Of a stretch of DNA of 64,000 bases, positions 28,785 through 38,419 are shown one piece after another. The DNA is from Hydrogenophilaceae bacterium (lineage in GTDB: Bacteria; Pseudomonadota; Gammaproteobacteria; Burkholderiales; Thiobacillaceae): the NCBI GenBank assembly GCA_024709485.1, contig JANJWO010000036.1, positions 62,001-126,000 of the forward strand, read 5' to 3'. Under the pieces are notes generated by a model. That model saw only the letters and a program-made list of their open reading frames with translations, was not told the DNA's origin and searched no databases. A program made the position numbers and the translations under genes. Numbering within the stretch: position 1 is the stretch's first letter; the number at the start of each line of letters is the position of its first letter.

Positions 28785-31211
28785 CTACAGCCCGGCCATG
28801 ATGCTCCTGGCGTCGCTTACCTGCCTGTCGTTGCCCTCGTTCAGCACTTCCTGGAGGATTTCGCGCGCCCCTTCCTTGTCGCCCATCTCCAGGTATGCCC
28901 TCGCCAGGTCGAGCTTGGTGGCGACTTCATCGAGCTCGTCCTCGTCGGCTGCGCCCACATCGCTCAAATCGAGATCGAGGCCGGAGAAGTCCATGCCGCC
29001 CGCCTTCGGCGTTTCCTCGGCTGCCGGCATTTCGGACGCCGCCGCATCGGCAAGGTTGAGATCGAAGCCGGAAAGATCGAAATCCAGCGGCTGCTCCTCC
29101 TTCGCCTCGGCGGCGGCCGGGGCTTCTTCGTGTCCGCTTTCCGCGTCCAGCACCGGAAAGTCCAGTTCCAGTTCCGCTGTCGGCGGCTCCGGCGGCGTAA
29201 ACTCCATCACCGCATCCGGCACTTCGAGGGGAGCGGTTTGCGGGTTCGCTTCCGGCGCCGGCGCGGCTGCGGCTGGCGCTTCCGGCGCTTCCAGCTCTTC
29301 CGGCGCTTCCACCACCGGCTCCGGGGCCGCTTCGGGCGCCGCCCCGCTGCCGCCATACAAGGGGTTCAGCGGATCGATCGTGCGGCCCATTTCGGCCGCC
29401 TTGTCCCAGATCGCGCCGGTCTGGCCGCCCAGCGCGGCGTACAGTTCCCCGGCCACGGTCTCGAAGGACGTCACGTTCTTGCGCGCGGCGTAGATTTCCA
29501 GCAGCTTGAGGCGGATTTCGTGGCGCTCGGGCGTCTTGATCAGGGCTTCCTTGAGGATTTCCTCGGCTTGCGCGTCGCGCCCGTAGGCCATGTACACATC
29601 GGCTTCGGCAATGGGATCGACGTCGTGTGTATCGATTTCGGCCAGGCCGGCCTGGCTGAAATCCGTCAGGAACGAGGTGTCGCCGGTGTTCACCACCCCG
29701 CCGGTTGCGGCGGCGCCGGCCAAGCCAGCGGTCTGCAACTCCCCGCCGGTGATGATGCTGTCGGCCACGGTTGCGGGGGTTTTCTTCCGGCGCAGACGGC
29801 CGCCTGCAACCATCCACCACAGCAGCCCGCCCAGCACGACGATGGCCGCGCCCGCAGTCCAGTAAATGGGGTTCTCCCGCAGCTCGTCATACCAGTTCGC
29901 CTGCGGCTCTTCCAGCGCAGGCGGCGGCGCCTTCTTGACCTTGGGGGCAACTGTTGCGGGCGGCTGTTGGGCCCCTGCCGCGGCAGGGGCAGCTGCCTCC
30001 TTGTCCTTCATCTCGGCCAGCTTCTGCATGTCCTGGATCTGTTTTTCCAGTTCTGCCGCCCGCTCGTTGGATTCCTGCAGCGCCTTTTCGCGTGCGATCC
30101 TGTCTTCCTGCTCGGCCTGGGCTTTCTCCTGCGCCGCCTTCTGCGCCTCGGACTGGCCCGGCTTGGCAGCCGCCGCCGGCGCCGCTTTCGAGAGCTTCAG
30201 CACATCCTTGGCGGCTTCGGGCGCGGGCTGGGCCTTGTCCTCGACCTTGGGCGTGACCTTGCCGACAACGGTCTTGCCGGCCGGCGCTTCCCGCGCCGGC
30301 TGCTCGGCGACGCGCTCGGCCAGCTTGGCGCGGTAGGCCTGCCAATCCGCGGCCTGCAGGCTGATCTCGCGCCGGGCTTCCTGCGCATCGATCATGGCCA
30401 TGGCTTCGGCAGTGGGCACGCGCAGTTCCTTGCCGGCCTTGAGGCGATTCATGTTGCCGCCGGCGAAGGCGTCGGCGTTTTCCCGGTACAGGCCCACCAG
30501 CGCCTGCTCCAGGCTGACGCTGGCCGGCCGCACGCGGCTGGCGATGCCGCTCAGGGTTTCGCCGCGCTTCACGCGCACGCTGCCCGCCGGCGAAGGAGCG
30601 GGGGCGGCTTGGGCCGCCGCCTGCGCGGCCGGAACCGGTTTCGGGCTTGCCGGCGGAACCCCGTCCATGGTTGCGAACCGGGGGGTCGGCGCTTGCGCCG
30701 GGGCTTCCTGAGCCTTGGCTGGCTCCGCGCCGGCCGGTTTCGCCTTGGCTGGCTCCGCCCGGGTTTCCGGCGCGCTGATTGCCACCGGCGCCACGGTCTG
30801 GGGAACGGCGATCCCGGGCGGATCCAGCAGCACGGTGTATTCCCGCAGCAGCCGTCCGGAAGCCCAGTTGAGCTCGATCAGCATGTCCATGAACGGGTCG
30901 TTGATCGGCTTGTTCGAGCTTAGTTTCAGGACCGGCCGGCCGTCAGCGCGCTTGCCGACGCTGAATTGCAGGGTGGACAGCACCGGCGCAAATTCGATTT
31001 GCGCATCCTTGTAGGCCTCGCCGGACGCCAGGCTGGCAGTCAGGCTGTCGAGTTCGGCCTTGTCCGCCACCAGCAATTCGATTTCGGCGGAAAGCGGTTG
31101 CCCCAGCGCGGATTTGATGGTCAGCTTGCCCAGCCCCGCAGCCTGCACCCACACCGGCAGCGTCAACATGGCGCCAACAACGAGTTGGGCAGTAAGGCGG
31201 TGCAATTTCAT
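28785..31211 (-). CDS. fimV: FimV-family pilus/peptidoglycan-binding protein
   Basis: FimV is an inner-membrane protein that helps assemble type IV pili and polar structures. The 808-residue protein has a signal peptide, a FimV N-terminal domain (LGKLTIKSALGQPLSAEIEL), and a LysM domain around residues 211-262 (VKRGETLSGIASRVRPASVS). A coiled coil lies near 365-410, and one membrane span near residues 447-469 (TAGAAIVVLGGLLWWMVAG). A long acidic cytoplasmic region follows, with a TPR and the C-terminal FimV domain (ATKLDLARAYLEMGDKEGAR). It has a strong GGAGGAATAAGG ribosome-binding site. The asd-fimV-truA neighbourhood is typical. Confidence 0.93.
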   Translation of the reverse strand: MKLHRLTAQLVVGAMLTLPVWVQAAGLGKLTIKSALGQPLSAEIELLVADKAELDSLTASLASGEAYKDAQIEFAPVLSTLQFSVGKRADGRPVLKLSSNKPINDPFMDMLIELNWASGRLLREYTVLLDPPGIAVPQTVAPVAISAPETRAEPAKAKPAGAEPAKAQEAPAQAPTPRFATMDGVPPASPKPVPAAQAAAQAAPAPSPAGSVRVKRGETLSGIASRVRPASVSLEQALVGLYRENADAFAGGNMNRLKAGKELRVPTAEAMAMIDAQEARREISLQAADWQAYRAKLAERVAEQPAREAPAGKTVVGKVTPKVEDKAQPAPEAAKDVLKLSKAAPAAAAKPGQSEAQKAAQEKAQAEQEDRIAREKALQESNERAAELEKQIQDMQKLAEMKDKEAAAPAAAGAQQPPATVAPKVKKAPPPALEEPQANWYDELRENPIYWTAGAAIVVLGGLLWWMVAGGRLRRKKTPATVADSIITGGELQTAGLAGAAATGGVVNTGDTSFLTDFSQAGLAEIDTHDVDPIAEADVYMAYGRDAQAEEILKEALIKTPERHEIRLKLLEIYAARKNVTSFETVAGELYAALGGQTGAIWDKAAEMGRTIDPLNPLYGGSGAAPEAAPEPVVEAPEELEAPEAPAAAAPAPEANPQTAPLEVPDAVMEFTPPEPPTAELELDFPVLDAESGHEEAPAAAEAKEEQPLDFDLSGFDLNLADAAASEMPAAEETPKAGGMDFSGLDLDLSDVGAADEDELDEVATKLDLARAYLEMGDKEGAREILQEVLNEGNDRQVSDARSIMAGL

Positions 31212-31330
31212 CCTTATTCCTCCAGGAGGGTTCTATCGTTTTGGGCGCAAATTAAGCGCCAGTCGCCCTCTTATGACGGCGCAGCCGGCCAATACTTTAG
31301 CGATTAGGCCCGGAAAACAAGGTTTTAGGC

Positions 31331-32443
31331 CTATTGCTCAAGCAGTATGCGCAGCATGCGGCGCAGCGGTTCGGCAGCGCCCCAAAGCAGCTGATCGCCG
31401 ACGGTGAAGGCGGACAAATACTGCGGCCCCATGTTGAGTTTGCGCAGGCGGCCCACCGGCACGGTCAGCGTACCGGTCACGGCGGTGGGCGTGAGCTGCT
31501 CCATGCTGACCTGGCGGTCGTTGGGCACCACTTTCACCCAGTCGTTGTGGGCGGCGATGATGCCGTGGATCTCGTCCAGCGGCACATCCTTGGTGAGCTT
31601 GATGGTCAGCGCCTGGCTGTGGCAGCGCATGGCGCCGACGCGCACGCACAGGCCGTCGATGGGAATCGGGTTGCCGGAACGGCCGAGAATCTTGTTGCAC
31701 TCGACCTGGGCCTTCCACTCCTCTTTCGACTGCCCCGACTCCAGCTGCACGTCGATCCACGGGATCAGCGAACCCGCCAGCGGCACCGGCCAGGCATCCA
31801 GCGGGTAATCCTTGGAGCGGATGAAGTCGGCGGTCTGCTTGTCGATTTCCAGGATGGCGGAGGCCGGGTCGTCGAGCAGCGCCTTGACGTTGCCATGCAC
31901 CGCGCCCATCTGCTGGATCAGTTCGCGCATGTTGCGCGCGCCGGCGCCGGAGGCCGCCTGGTAGGTCATGGGGCTGATCCACTCGATGAGGCCCTGGTCG
32001 AACAGGCCGCCCACGGCCATCAGCATCAACGACACCGTGCAGTTGCCGCCGACATAGGTTTTCACGCCCTTGGCGAGGCCGTCCTGGATCACGCTCTTGT
32101 TCACCGGGTCGAGGATGATGATGGATTCGTCCTCCATGCGCAGGGCGGAGGCGGCATCGATCCAGTAGCCCTTCCAGCCGGTTTCGCGCAGCCTGGAATA
32201 CACCGCCTTGGTGTAGTCGCCGCCCTGGCAGCTGATGATGGTTTCCATCGCCTTGAGTTCGTCGATGCTGTTGGCGTCCTTCAGCGGCGGCACGTCCTTG
32301 CCGATGTCCGGGGCCTTGCCGCCGGGATTGGAGGTGGTGAAGAACACCGGATCGATGACCTCGAAATCCCGTTCTTCGCGCATGCGCTGCATCAGCACCG
32401 AGCCCACCATGCCGCGCCAGCCGATCAAGCCTACTCGCATCAT
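31331..32443 (-). CDS. asd: Aspartate-semialdehyde dehydrogenase
   Basis: Asd reduces aspartyl phosphate to the semialdehyde for lysine, diaminopimelate, threonine and methionine synthesis. The 370-residue enzyme has the NADP-binding start [19 protein letters not shown] and the catalytic Cys135 in [18 protein letters not shown]. The His region [16 protein letters not shown] is also present. This is the gammaproteobacterial-type long form. It lies between leuB and fimV as in other betaproteobacteria. Confidence 0.97.
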   Translation of the reverse strand: MMRVGLIGWRGMVGSVLMQRMREERDFEVIDPVFFTTSNPGGKAPDIGKDVPPLKDANSIDELKAMETIISCQGGDYTKAVYSRLRETGWKGYWIDAASALRMEDESIIILDPVNKSVIQDGLAKGVKTYVGGNCTVSLMLMAVGGLFDQGLIEWISPMTYQAASGAGARNMRELIQQMGAVHGNVKALLDDPASAILEIDKQTADFIRSKDYPLDAWPVPLAGSLIPWIDVQLESGQSKEEWKAQVECNKILGRSGNPIPIDGLCVRVGAMRCHSQALTIKLTKDVPLDEIHGIIAAHNDWVKVVPNDRQVSMEQLTPTAVTGTLTVPVGRLRKLNMGPQYLSAFTVGDQLLWGAAEPLRRMLRILLEQ

Positions 32444-32470
32444 TTTCTTGCCGTCCTTTCGTGAACTCGT

Positions 32471-33547
32471 TCAAAGGGCCGCCACGACGGCGTCGCCCAT
32501 TTCGCTGCACGACACCTTCTGCGTGCCTTCCGTATAAATGTCCGCCGTGCGCAGTCCCTGCGCCAGCACCTTCTTCACCGCGTCTTCGATGCGCTGCGCC
32601 GCCGCTTCCTGGTTGAGGGTGTAGCGCAGCATCATCGCCACCGACAGGATGGTGGCCAGGGGATTGGCCAGGTTCTTGCCGGCGATGTCGGGCGCGGAGC
32701 CGTGGATCGGTTCGTACATGCCCTTGTTGTTCTGGTCGAGCGAAGCCGAGGCCAGCATGCCGATGGAGCCGGTGAGCATGGAGGCCTCGTCGGAGAGGAT
32801 GTCGCCGAAGATGTTGCCGGTGACGATGACGTCGAACTGCTTGGGGTTGCGCACCAGCTGCATGGCGGCGTTGTCCACGTACATGTGCGACAGCTCCACT
32901 TCCGGATAGTCCTTCGCCACCTCGAGCACCACTTCCTTCCACAGCTCGGAGCATTCCAGCACGTTGGCCTTTTCCACCGAGCACAACTTCTTGTTGCGCT
33001 TCATGGCGATGCCGAAGGCTACCTGCGCCACGCGCCGCACTTCGGACTCGGCGTAAAGCATGGTGTTGAAGCCGACGCGCTCGCTCCCGCCATTTGGGCT
33101 TGGCCTGACTTCGATGCCGCGCGGCTGGCCGAAATACACGTCGCCCGTGAGTTCGCGCACGATCATGATGTCCAACCCCGCCACCACCTCGGGACGCAGG
33201 GTCGAGGCGCTCGCCAGTTCCGGATAGAGGAAGGCCGGACGCAGGTTGGCGAACAGATTCATTTCCTTGCGGATGCGCAAGAGGCCGCGCTCCGGGCGCA
33301 GGGGGCGGTCGAGGGCATCGTACTTGGGGCCGCCGACGGCGCCCAGCAGCACGGCATCCGCCGCCTTGGCCAGTTTGAGGGTGGATTCCGGCAGCGGATC
33401 GCCCGCGGCATCAAAGCCGGCGCCGCCGATGGGCGCCTCTTCCATTTCCAGCTTGAGGCCGTCGCCGGACAGCACCTTCATCACCTTCACCGCCTGGGCG
33501 ACGATTTCGGGGCCGATGCCGTCGCCGGGTAATACTGCGATCTTCAT
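32471..33547 (-). CDS. leuB: 3-isopropylmalate dehydrogenase
   Basis: LeuB oxidises and decarboxylates 3-isopropylmalate with NAD+ in leucine synthesis. The 358-residue protein starts [20 protein letters not shown]. It has the substrate-binding Arg residues in [19 protein letters not shown] and the metal-binding Asp residues in [38 protein letters not shown] binds NAD. A palindromic repeat separates it from leuD. Confidence 0.97.
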   Translation of the reverse strand: MKIAVLPGDGIGPEIVAQAVKVMKVLSGDGLKLEMEEAPIGGAGFDAAGDPLPESTLKLAKAADAVLLGAVGGPKYDALDRPLRPERGLLRIRKEMNLFANLRPAFLYPELASASTLRPEVVAGLDIMIVRELTGDVYFGQPRGIEVRPSPNGGSERVGFNTMLYAESEVRRVAQVAFGIAMKRNKKLCSVEKANVLECSELWKEVVLEVAKDYPEVELSHMYVDNAAMQLVRNPKQFDVIVTGNIFGDILSDEASMLTGSIGMLASASLDQNNKGMYEPIHGSAPDIAGKNLANPLATILSVAMMLRYTLNQEAAAQRIEDAVKKVLAQGLRTADIYTEGTQKVSCSEMGDAVVAAL

Positions 33548-33564
33548 ATCATCCTTTATTTTCT

Positions 33565-33640
33565 ACACAGAGGTATCAGAGGAAGCAGAGGACACCCACT
33601 GCAATAGTTTTTACTCTGTTACCTCTGCTCCCTCTGTGTT
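33565..33640. repeat. ACACAGAGG...CCTCTGTGT palindromic repeat, copy 3
   Basis: The arms ACACAGAGGTATCAGAGG and ACCTCTGCTCCCTCTGTGT face each other across an AT-rich centre. It fills the leuD-leuB junction, 10 bases from the leuD stop and 18 from the leuB start. It matches the two copies at 23635-23710 and 26653-26720. Confidence 0.85.
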
Positions 33641-33650
33641 TGAGCCTTTA

Positions 33651-34289
33651 TCAGGCAAACAGCCACGGCGCTTCCGCCTTGCGCCGTTCTTCGTAGGCCT
33701 TGATCTTGTCGCTGTGCAACAGGGTCGGGCCGATGTCGTCGAGGCCGTTCAGCAGCCGGTATTTGCGGCCGGCGTCGACCTCGAAGGGGATCGCTTCGCC
33801 GGTGGGCGTGGTCACCGTCTGCTTGTCGAGGTCCACGGTCAGGGCATAACCCTCGTTCGCTTCGCACTGCTTGAACAGCTTGTCGACGATGGCCGCATCC
33901 AGCACGATGGGCAGCAGGCCGTTCTTGAAGCAGTTGTTGTAGAAGATGTCGGCGAAGCTCGGCGCGATGATGGCGCGGAAGCCGTAATCCTCCAGCGCCC
34001 AGGGCGCATGCTCGCGGCTCGATCCGCAGCCGAAATTCTCGCGCGCCAGCAGCACCGAAGCGCCCTGGTAGCGCGGCTGGTTCAGCACGAACTCGGGATT
34101 GAGCGGACGGTCGTGATTCGACTTGCCCGGCTCGCCCACGTCGAGGTAGCGCCATTCGTCGAACAGGTTGGGGCCGAAGCCGCTGCGCTTGATCGACTTC
34201 AAAAACTGCTTGGGGATGATGGCGTCGGTGTCGACGTTGGCACGGTCGAGCGGCGCCACCAGTCCGTCAAGCCTGGTGAACGGTTTCAC
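33651..34289 (-). CDS. leuD: 3-isopropylmalate dehydratase small subunit
   Basis: LeuD is the swivelling domain that, with LeuC, isomerises 2- to 3-isopropylmalate. The 212-residue protein has the family segments [40 protein letters not shown] and [19 protein letters not shown]. The start codon is GTG at 34289, overlapping the stop of the upstream entericidin gene by one base (TAGTG). This supports coupled translation. Confidence 0.96.
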   Translation of the reverse strand: MKPFTRLDGLVAPLDRANVDTDAIIPKQFLKSIKRSGFGPNLFDEWRYLDVGEPGKSNHDRPLNPEFVLNQPRYQGASVLLARENFGCGSSREHAPWALEDYGFRAIIAPSFADIFYNNCFKNGLLPIVLDAAIVDKLFKQCEANEGYALTVDLDKQTVTTPTGEAIPFEVDAGRKYRLLNGLDDIGPTLLHSDKIKAYEERRKAEAPWLFA

Positions 34290-34414
34290 TATTTCGCCGC
34301 CTTCTCGATGGCCTCGCCACCCTTCTTGATGTCCTGACCCAGGCCTTCCACCGTATTGCAGGCTGACAGGCTCGCAAACCCCACCAGGGCAAACAGCGCA
34401 ATCAAGTAACGCAT
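34289..34414 (-). CDS. Entericidin A/B-family small lipoprotein
   Basis: This 41-residue protein has a lipoprotein signal ([20 protein letters not shown]), with a lipobox LSAC at residues 16-19. A short mature part [20 protein letters not shown] is a clear entericidin signature. Entericidins are small envelope lipoproteins of toxin-antidote type in E. coli. Here a single copy is translationally linked to leuD and lies between leuC and leuD, a position I know from other betaproteobacteria. A GGAGA ribosome-binding site precedes the ATG. Its role in a leucine operon is unknown. Confidence 0.88.
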   Translation of the reverse strand: MRYLIALFALVGFASLSACNTVEGLGQDIKKGGEAIEKAAK

Positions 34415-34499
34415 GCTGATCTCCTTAAAAAACTTCATCACAACAACAATCCCGCCTGATAATTGCAGAGGACGGGGCTAGTGCGACAACGAACCGCCT

Positions 34500-35903
34500 T
34501 CAAAAATTCCTGACATCCACGAAATGCCCGGCAATCCCGGCGGCCGCCGCCATGGCCGGGCTCACCAGGTGCGTCCGGCCGCCCGCACCCTGCCGCCCTT
34601 CGAAATTGCGGTTGGAAGTCGAGGCGCAGCGCTCGCCCGGCTCCAGGCGGTCGGCGTTCATGGCCAGGCACATGGAGCAACCCGGCTCGCGCCACTCGAA
34701 ACCGGCCTCCAGAAACACCTTGTCCAGGCCCTCTTGCTCGGCCTGCTGCTTCACCAGGCCGGAACCCGGCACCACCATCGCCAGCTTGACGTTGGCGGCC
34801 TTGTGCTTGCCCTTGACCACGGCCGCCGCCTCGCGCAGATCCTCGATGCGGGAATTGGTGCAGGAGCCGATGAAGACTTTATCAATGGCGATCTGCTCGA
34901 TGGGGGTGCCGGCCGCCAGCCCCATGTACGCGAGCGCGCGCTCCCAGTCGTGGCGCTTCACTTCGCTCGGCGCGTCGGCCGGGTTCGGCACCTTGCCGTC
35001 CACCGTCACCACCATTTCCGGCGAGGTGCCCCAGGTCACCTGCGGCTTGATCCTGGCCGCGTCGAGCACGACTTCGGCATCGAATCTGGCATCGGCGTCC
35101 GACACCAGGGTCTTCCAGTAGGCCGCCGCCTGGTCGAACAGCTCGCCCTTGGGCGCATAGGGGCGGCCGCGGAAATACTCGACGGTCTTCTCGTCCACCG
35201 CCACCATGCCGGCGCGCGCCCCGGCCTCGATGGCCATGTTGCACAGGGTCATGCGCCCTTCCATGGACAGCCCGCGGATGGCGGAGCCGGCGAACTCCAC
35301 AGCGTAGCCGGTGCCGCCGGCGGTGCCGATTTCACCGATGATGGCCAGCGCCACGTCCTTGGCGGTCACCCCCTTGCCCAGCTCGCCCTCGACGCGGATG
35401 CGCATGGCTTTGGATTTCTTCTGCACCAGGCACTGGGTGGCTAGCTCGTGCTCGAATTCGGAGGTGCCGATGGCGTGCGCCAATGCCCCAAAAGCCCCAT
35501 GCGTGGAGGTGTGCGAGTCGCCGCAGACCACGGTCATGCCCGGCAGGGTCAGGCCCTCTTCCGGGCCGATGACGTGCACGATGCCCTGGCGGATGTCGTT
35601 CATCTTGAATTCGGTGATGCCGAACTCGGCGCAGTTGGCGTCCAGGGTCTCCACCTGCAGGCGCGACACCGGGTCGGCGATGCCCTGGCTGCGGTCGGTG
35701 GTGGGCACGTTGTGGTCCGGCACCGCCACGGCGGAACTGGTGCGCCAGGGCTTGCGCCCGGCCAGCTTCAGGCCCTCGAAGGCCTGCGGGCTGGTGACCT
35801 CGTGCACCAGATGACGGTCGATATAGAGCAAAGTGGTGCCGTCGGGCTCCACGTGCACCACGTGGGCATCCCACAGCTTGTCGTAAAGGGTACGTCCGGG
35901 CAT
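34500..35903 (-). CDS. leuC: 3-isopropylmalate dehydratase large subunit
   Basis: LeuC carries the [4Fe-4S] cluster of isopropylmalate isomerase. The 467-residue protein has the three cluster Cys in [15 protein letters not shown] and [31 protein letters not shown] is an aconitase-family active-site segment. It heads the leuC-entericidin-leuD-leuB-asd run. Confidence 0.97.
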   Translation of the reverse strand: MPGRTLYDKLWDAHVVHVEPDGTTLLYIDRHLVHEVTSPQAFEGLKLAGRKPWRTSSAVAVPDHNVPTTDRSQGIADPVSRLQVETLDANCAEFGITEFKMNDIRQGIVHVIGPEEGLTLPGMTVVCGDSHTSTHGAFGALAHAIGTSEFEHELATQCLVQKKSKAMRIRVEGELGKGVTAKDVALAIIGEIGTAGGTGYAVEFAGSAIRGLSMEGRMTLCNMAIEAGARAGMVAVDEKTVEYFRGRPYAPKGELFDQAAAYWKTLVSDADARFDAEVVLDAARIKPQVTWGTSPEMVVTVDGKVPNPADAPSEVKRHDWERALAYMGLAAGTPIEQIAIDKVFIGSCTNSRIEDLREAAAVVKGKHKAANVKLAMVVPGSGLVKQQAEQEGLDKVFLEAGFEWREPGCSMCLAMNADRLEPGERCASTSNRNFEGRQGAGGRTHLVSPAMAAAAGIAGHFVDVRNF

Positions 35904-35934
35904 GACAGCAAAAAAAGCTTTTACAGAACAAAAG

Positions 35935-35940
35935 ATTATA
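35935..35940 (-). promoter_or_regulatory. Possible -10 box before leuC
   Basis: A perfect TATAAT on the minus strand lies 31 bases before the leuC ATG, in a short AT-rich spacer after the MFS gene. The -35 region (about TTTCCG or TTCCGG) is weak. The implied leader is too short for an attenuation peptide, and I see no run of Leu codons. Confidence 0.4.
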
Positions 35941-35942
35941 AG

Positions 35943-37100
35943 TCAGCCATTGGCAGCCGGAAAGCGCCGCCAGGCCCTATATTTCAGCCGCACCATAAAG
36001 GCCAGCATCGCGCAGCCCGCCGCCAGGCTGAAAGTCCATTGCGCGCCCAGGCCTTCCCAGGCCCAGCCCGAATACAGTCCGCCCAGCGTGCCGCCGGCGC
36101 CGAAGGCCAGGCTGTTGTAGAGCGCCTGCCCGCGCGCCTGGTGGCGCCCCCTGAAATAGCGGTGGATGAGGGTCACCGCCGCGACGTGATAGGCGCCGAA
36201 GGTGAAGGCATGCAGCGCCTGTGCCGCCACCACCACGGCAGGGCGCTCTATGCCCCAGGCGATCATGAGGAAACGCACGCCGGCAATGGCGAAAGTCGCC
36301 AGCAGCAGGCGCTCGAAATGCGCCTGTTTCCAGCGCGGCAGCCACAGGAACACGCCGATCTCGGCGATGACCCCGATCGCCCACAGCCAGCCCACGGTGG
36401 ATTTGGCGTAGCCGTGATCGACCAGGTAAATGGAATAGAAGGTGTAATAAGGCCCGTGCGCCGCCGCCATCAGGAAGCAGGCCGCCAGCAGCGTCCACAC
36501 CTCGGGCCGGCGCACGGTGTCCAGGATCGGCGCATGGTCGTGCTCGTGCGGCGCGATCACCGCCTCCGGCATGACGCGCGCAAAGAACGCGATGCCGAGG
36601 ATGAAGCCCAGCACCGCCCACATCAGGTCCGACACCGGGCGGTAGTCGAACCAGTAGCCCAGCCCGACCACCACCGCGATGAAGCCGATCGAGCCCCACA
36701 TGCGGATATAGCCGTAGTTGGCCATGCGCTCGCCCAGATGCGACAGCGTCATGGCCTCGACCAGCGGCAGCGAAGCACTCCAGAAGAAGCTCATGCCCGC
36801 CATCACCGCGAACATCCACCAGAACGAGACCCCAAAGAACACGCCAAGGTAGAACAACAGGCTGCCGAGGGCGGCGAGCTGCACGATGGCCACGCGCCGG
36901 CCGCTGCGATCGGCCATGTGCCCCCAGATGTTGGGCGCGAAGATGCGCATCACCTGCAAGAGCGACATCAGGATGCCGATCTGGAAGGCGGAGAATTCGA
37001 GCGACTGGAGGTACAGCCCCCAGAACGGGGACATGGCGCCGACAAAAGCAAAGTAGAAAAAATAGAAACCTGACAGGCGCCAGTAGGGAACTTCTTTCAT
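35943..37100 (-). CDS. MFS transporter (HcaT-like)
   Basis: This protein (385 residues from the ATG at 37100) has 12 predicted membrane segments. The first, YWRLSGFYFFYFAFVGAMSP, leads into FWGLYLQSLEFSAFQIGILM. The A-like motif GHMADRSGRRVAIVQL follows helix 2. It matches the MFS_1-like group typified by HcaT, a 3-phenylpropionate permease of E. coli, in length and opening sequence, but the substrate cannot be assigned. An in-frame start at 37145 would add 15 non-hydrophobic residues. It ends just before the leuC promoter region. Confidence 0.75.
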   Translation of the reverse strand: MKEVPYWRLSGFYFFYFAFVGAMSPFWGLYLQSLEFSAFQIGILMSLLQVMRIFAPNIWGHMADRSGRRVAIVQLAALGSLLFYLGVFFGVSFWWMFAVMAGMSFFWSASLPLVEAMTLSHLGERMANYGYIRMWGSIGFIAVVVGLGYWFDYRPVSDLMWAVLGFILGIAFFARVMPEAVIAPHEHDHAPILDTVRRPEVWTLLAACFLMAAAHGPYYTFYSIYLVDHGYAKSTVGWLWAIGVIAEIGVFLWLPRWKQAHFERLLLATFAIAGVRFLMIAWGIERPAVVVAAQALHAFTFGAYHVAAVTLIHRYFRGRHQARGQALYNSLAFGAGGTLGGLYSGWAWEGLGAQWTFSLAAGCAMLAFMVRLKYRAWRRFPAANG

Positions 37101-37190
37101 GGCATGAATTATCCCGGATCGCGGGCAGGCCCGAACGGGCCGCAAGGCGAATTATTTTTTGCTGCCGGCGCCAGGCCGCCGGCGCGGGCT

Positions 37191-38288
37191 TTAAGGCTTG
37201 GCCGGAACGCGCGGCGTGCCGCTATGCACGTCGCCGCACTGCGCGCGGTGGCGCAGCGCATGGTCCATGATGACGATGGCCATCAGCGCCTCGGCGATGG
37301 GCGTGGCGCGGATGCCGACGCAGGGGTCGTGGCGGCCGTGGGTGACGACCTCGATGGGATTGCCGTGAAGATCGATGGACTGCCCCGGCAGGCGGATGGA
37401 GGACGTCGGCTTGATGGCGATGTGCGCCACCACGTCCTGACCGGAGGAAATGCCACCCAGCACGCCGCCGGCGTGGTTGGAGAGGAAGCCCTGCGGCGTC
37501 AGCTCGTCGCGGTGCTCGGTGCCCTTCTGGCGCGCGGCCTGCATGCCGTCGCCGATCTCCACGCCTTTCACGGCATTGAGCCCCATCAAGGCGTGCGCGA
37601 GGTCGGCGTCGAGCTTGTCGTACAGCGGCTCGCCCAGCCCCGCCGGCACGTTCTCGGCGACGATGGTGATCCTCGCGCCGACCGAGTCGCCGGACTTGCG
37701 CAGGGCGTCCATGTAGGCTTCGAGTTGCGGCACGATGGAAGCGCTCGGCGAAAAGAAGGCGTTATTGCCCACCTCGTCCCAGGACTCGAAGGGGATGTCG
37801 AGGGGGCCGAGCGCGCTCATGTAGCCGCGGATCGTCACGCCGTATTTTTCCCTGAGCCATTTCTTGGCGATGGCGCCGGCGCCGACGATGGGCGCGGTCA
37901 GGCGCGCGGAGGAGCGGCCGCCGCCGCGGTAGTCGCGCAGGCCGTATTTCTGCGTGTAGCTGTAGTCGGCATGGCCGGGACGGAAGGTCGCGGCGATGTT
38001 GCCGTAGTCCTTGCTGCGCTGATCCTCGTTGCGGATCAGCAGCGCGATCGGGGTGCCGGTGGTCCTGCCTTCGAACACCCCGGAGAGGATCTCGGCGGTG
38101 TCGGATTCCTGGCGCTGGGTGACATGGCGCGAGGTGCCGGGCTTGCGCCGGTCGAGATCAAACTGGATGTCGGCCTCGGTCAGCAGCATCCCCGGCGGGC
38201 AGCCGTCGACCACGCAGCCGATGGCGGGGCCGTGGGATTCGCCGAAAACCGTGACGCAGAAAAGCTTGCCAAGAGTGCTGCCGGACAT
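37191..38288 (-). CDS. aroC: Chorismate synthase
   Basis: AroC converts EPSP to chorismate with reduced FMN, the last shared step of aromatic amino-acid synthesis. The 365-residue protein starts [20 protein letters not shown] and has the signature [39 protein letters not shown] is near the C-terminus. It is transcribed divergently from the ThDP enzyme gene, with a 131-base spacer. Confidence 0.97.
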   Translation of the reverse strand: MSGSTLGKLFCVTVFGESHGPAIGCVVDGCPPGMLLTEADIQFDLDRRKPGTSRHVTQRQESDTAEILSGVFEGRTTGTPIALLIRNEDQRSKDYGNIAATFRPGHADYSYTQKYGLRDYRGGGRSSARLTAPIVGAGAIAKKWLREKYGVTIRGYMSALGPLDIPFESWDEVGNNAFFSPSASIVPQLEAYMDALRKSGDSVGARITIVAENVPAGLGEPLYDKLDADLAHALMGLNAVKGVEIGDGMQAARQKGTEHRDELTPQGFLSNHAGGVLGGISSGQDVVAHIAIKPTSSIRLPGQSIDLHGNPIEVVTHGRHDPCVGIRATPIAEALMAIVIMDHALRHRAQCGDVHSGTPRVPAKP

Positions 38289-38419
38289 GTGCTGGGGCCG
38301 ATCGATTCAGATGCCCGATTCTATCAAACTCGAAAGTCCCTACGGCCGGCTCCGCTTTCCCCCAATCGAAAACTTGTGTTCAAATCCCCGCTCTGGAGAA
38401 GGCAACCCACACATTGACG

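Noticed and set aside
31265-31330. A possible terminator hairpin (AGGCC...GGCCT) after asd
   Set aside because: The stem is short and interrupted and is not followed by a T-run on the asd strand, so I do not support it as a terminator.
31338-32984. A 548-codon minus-strand frame over asd and leuB in another frame
   Set aside because: It spans two certain genes and their spacer, and is Arg/Gly-rich.
35904-35942. A possible leucine attenuation leader before leuC
   Set aside because: The spacer is too short for a leader peptide, has no run of Leu codons and no terminator/antiterminator pair.
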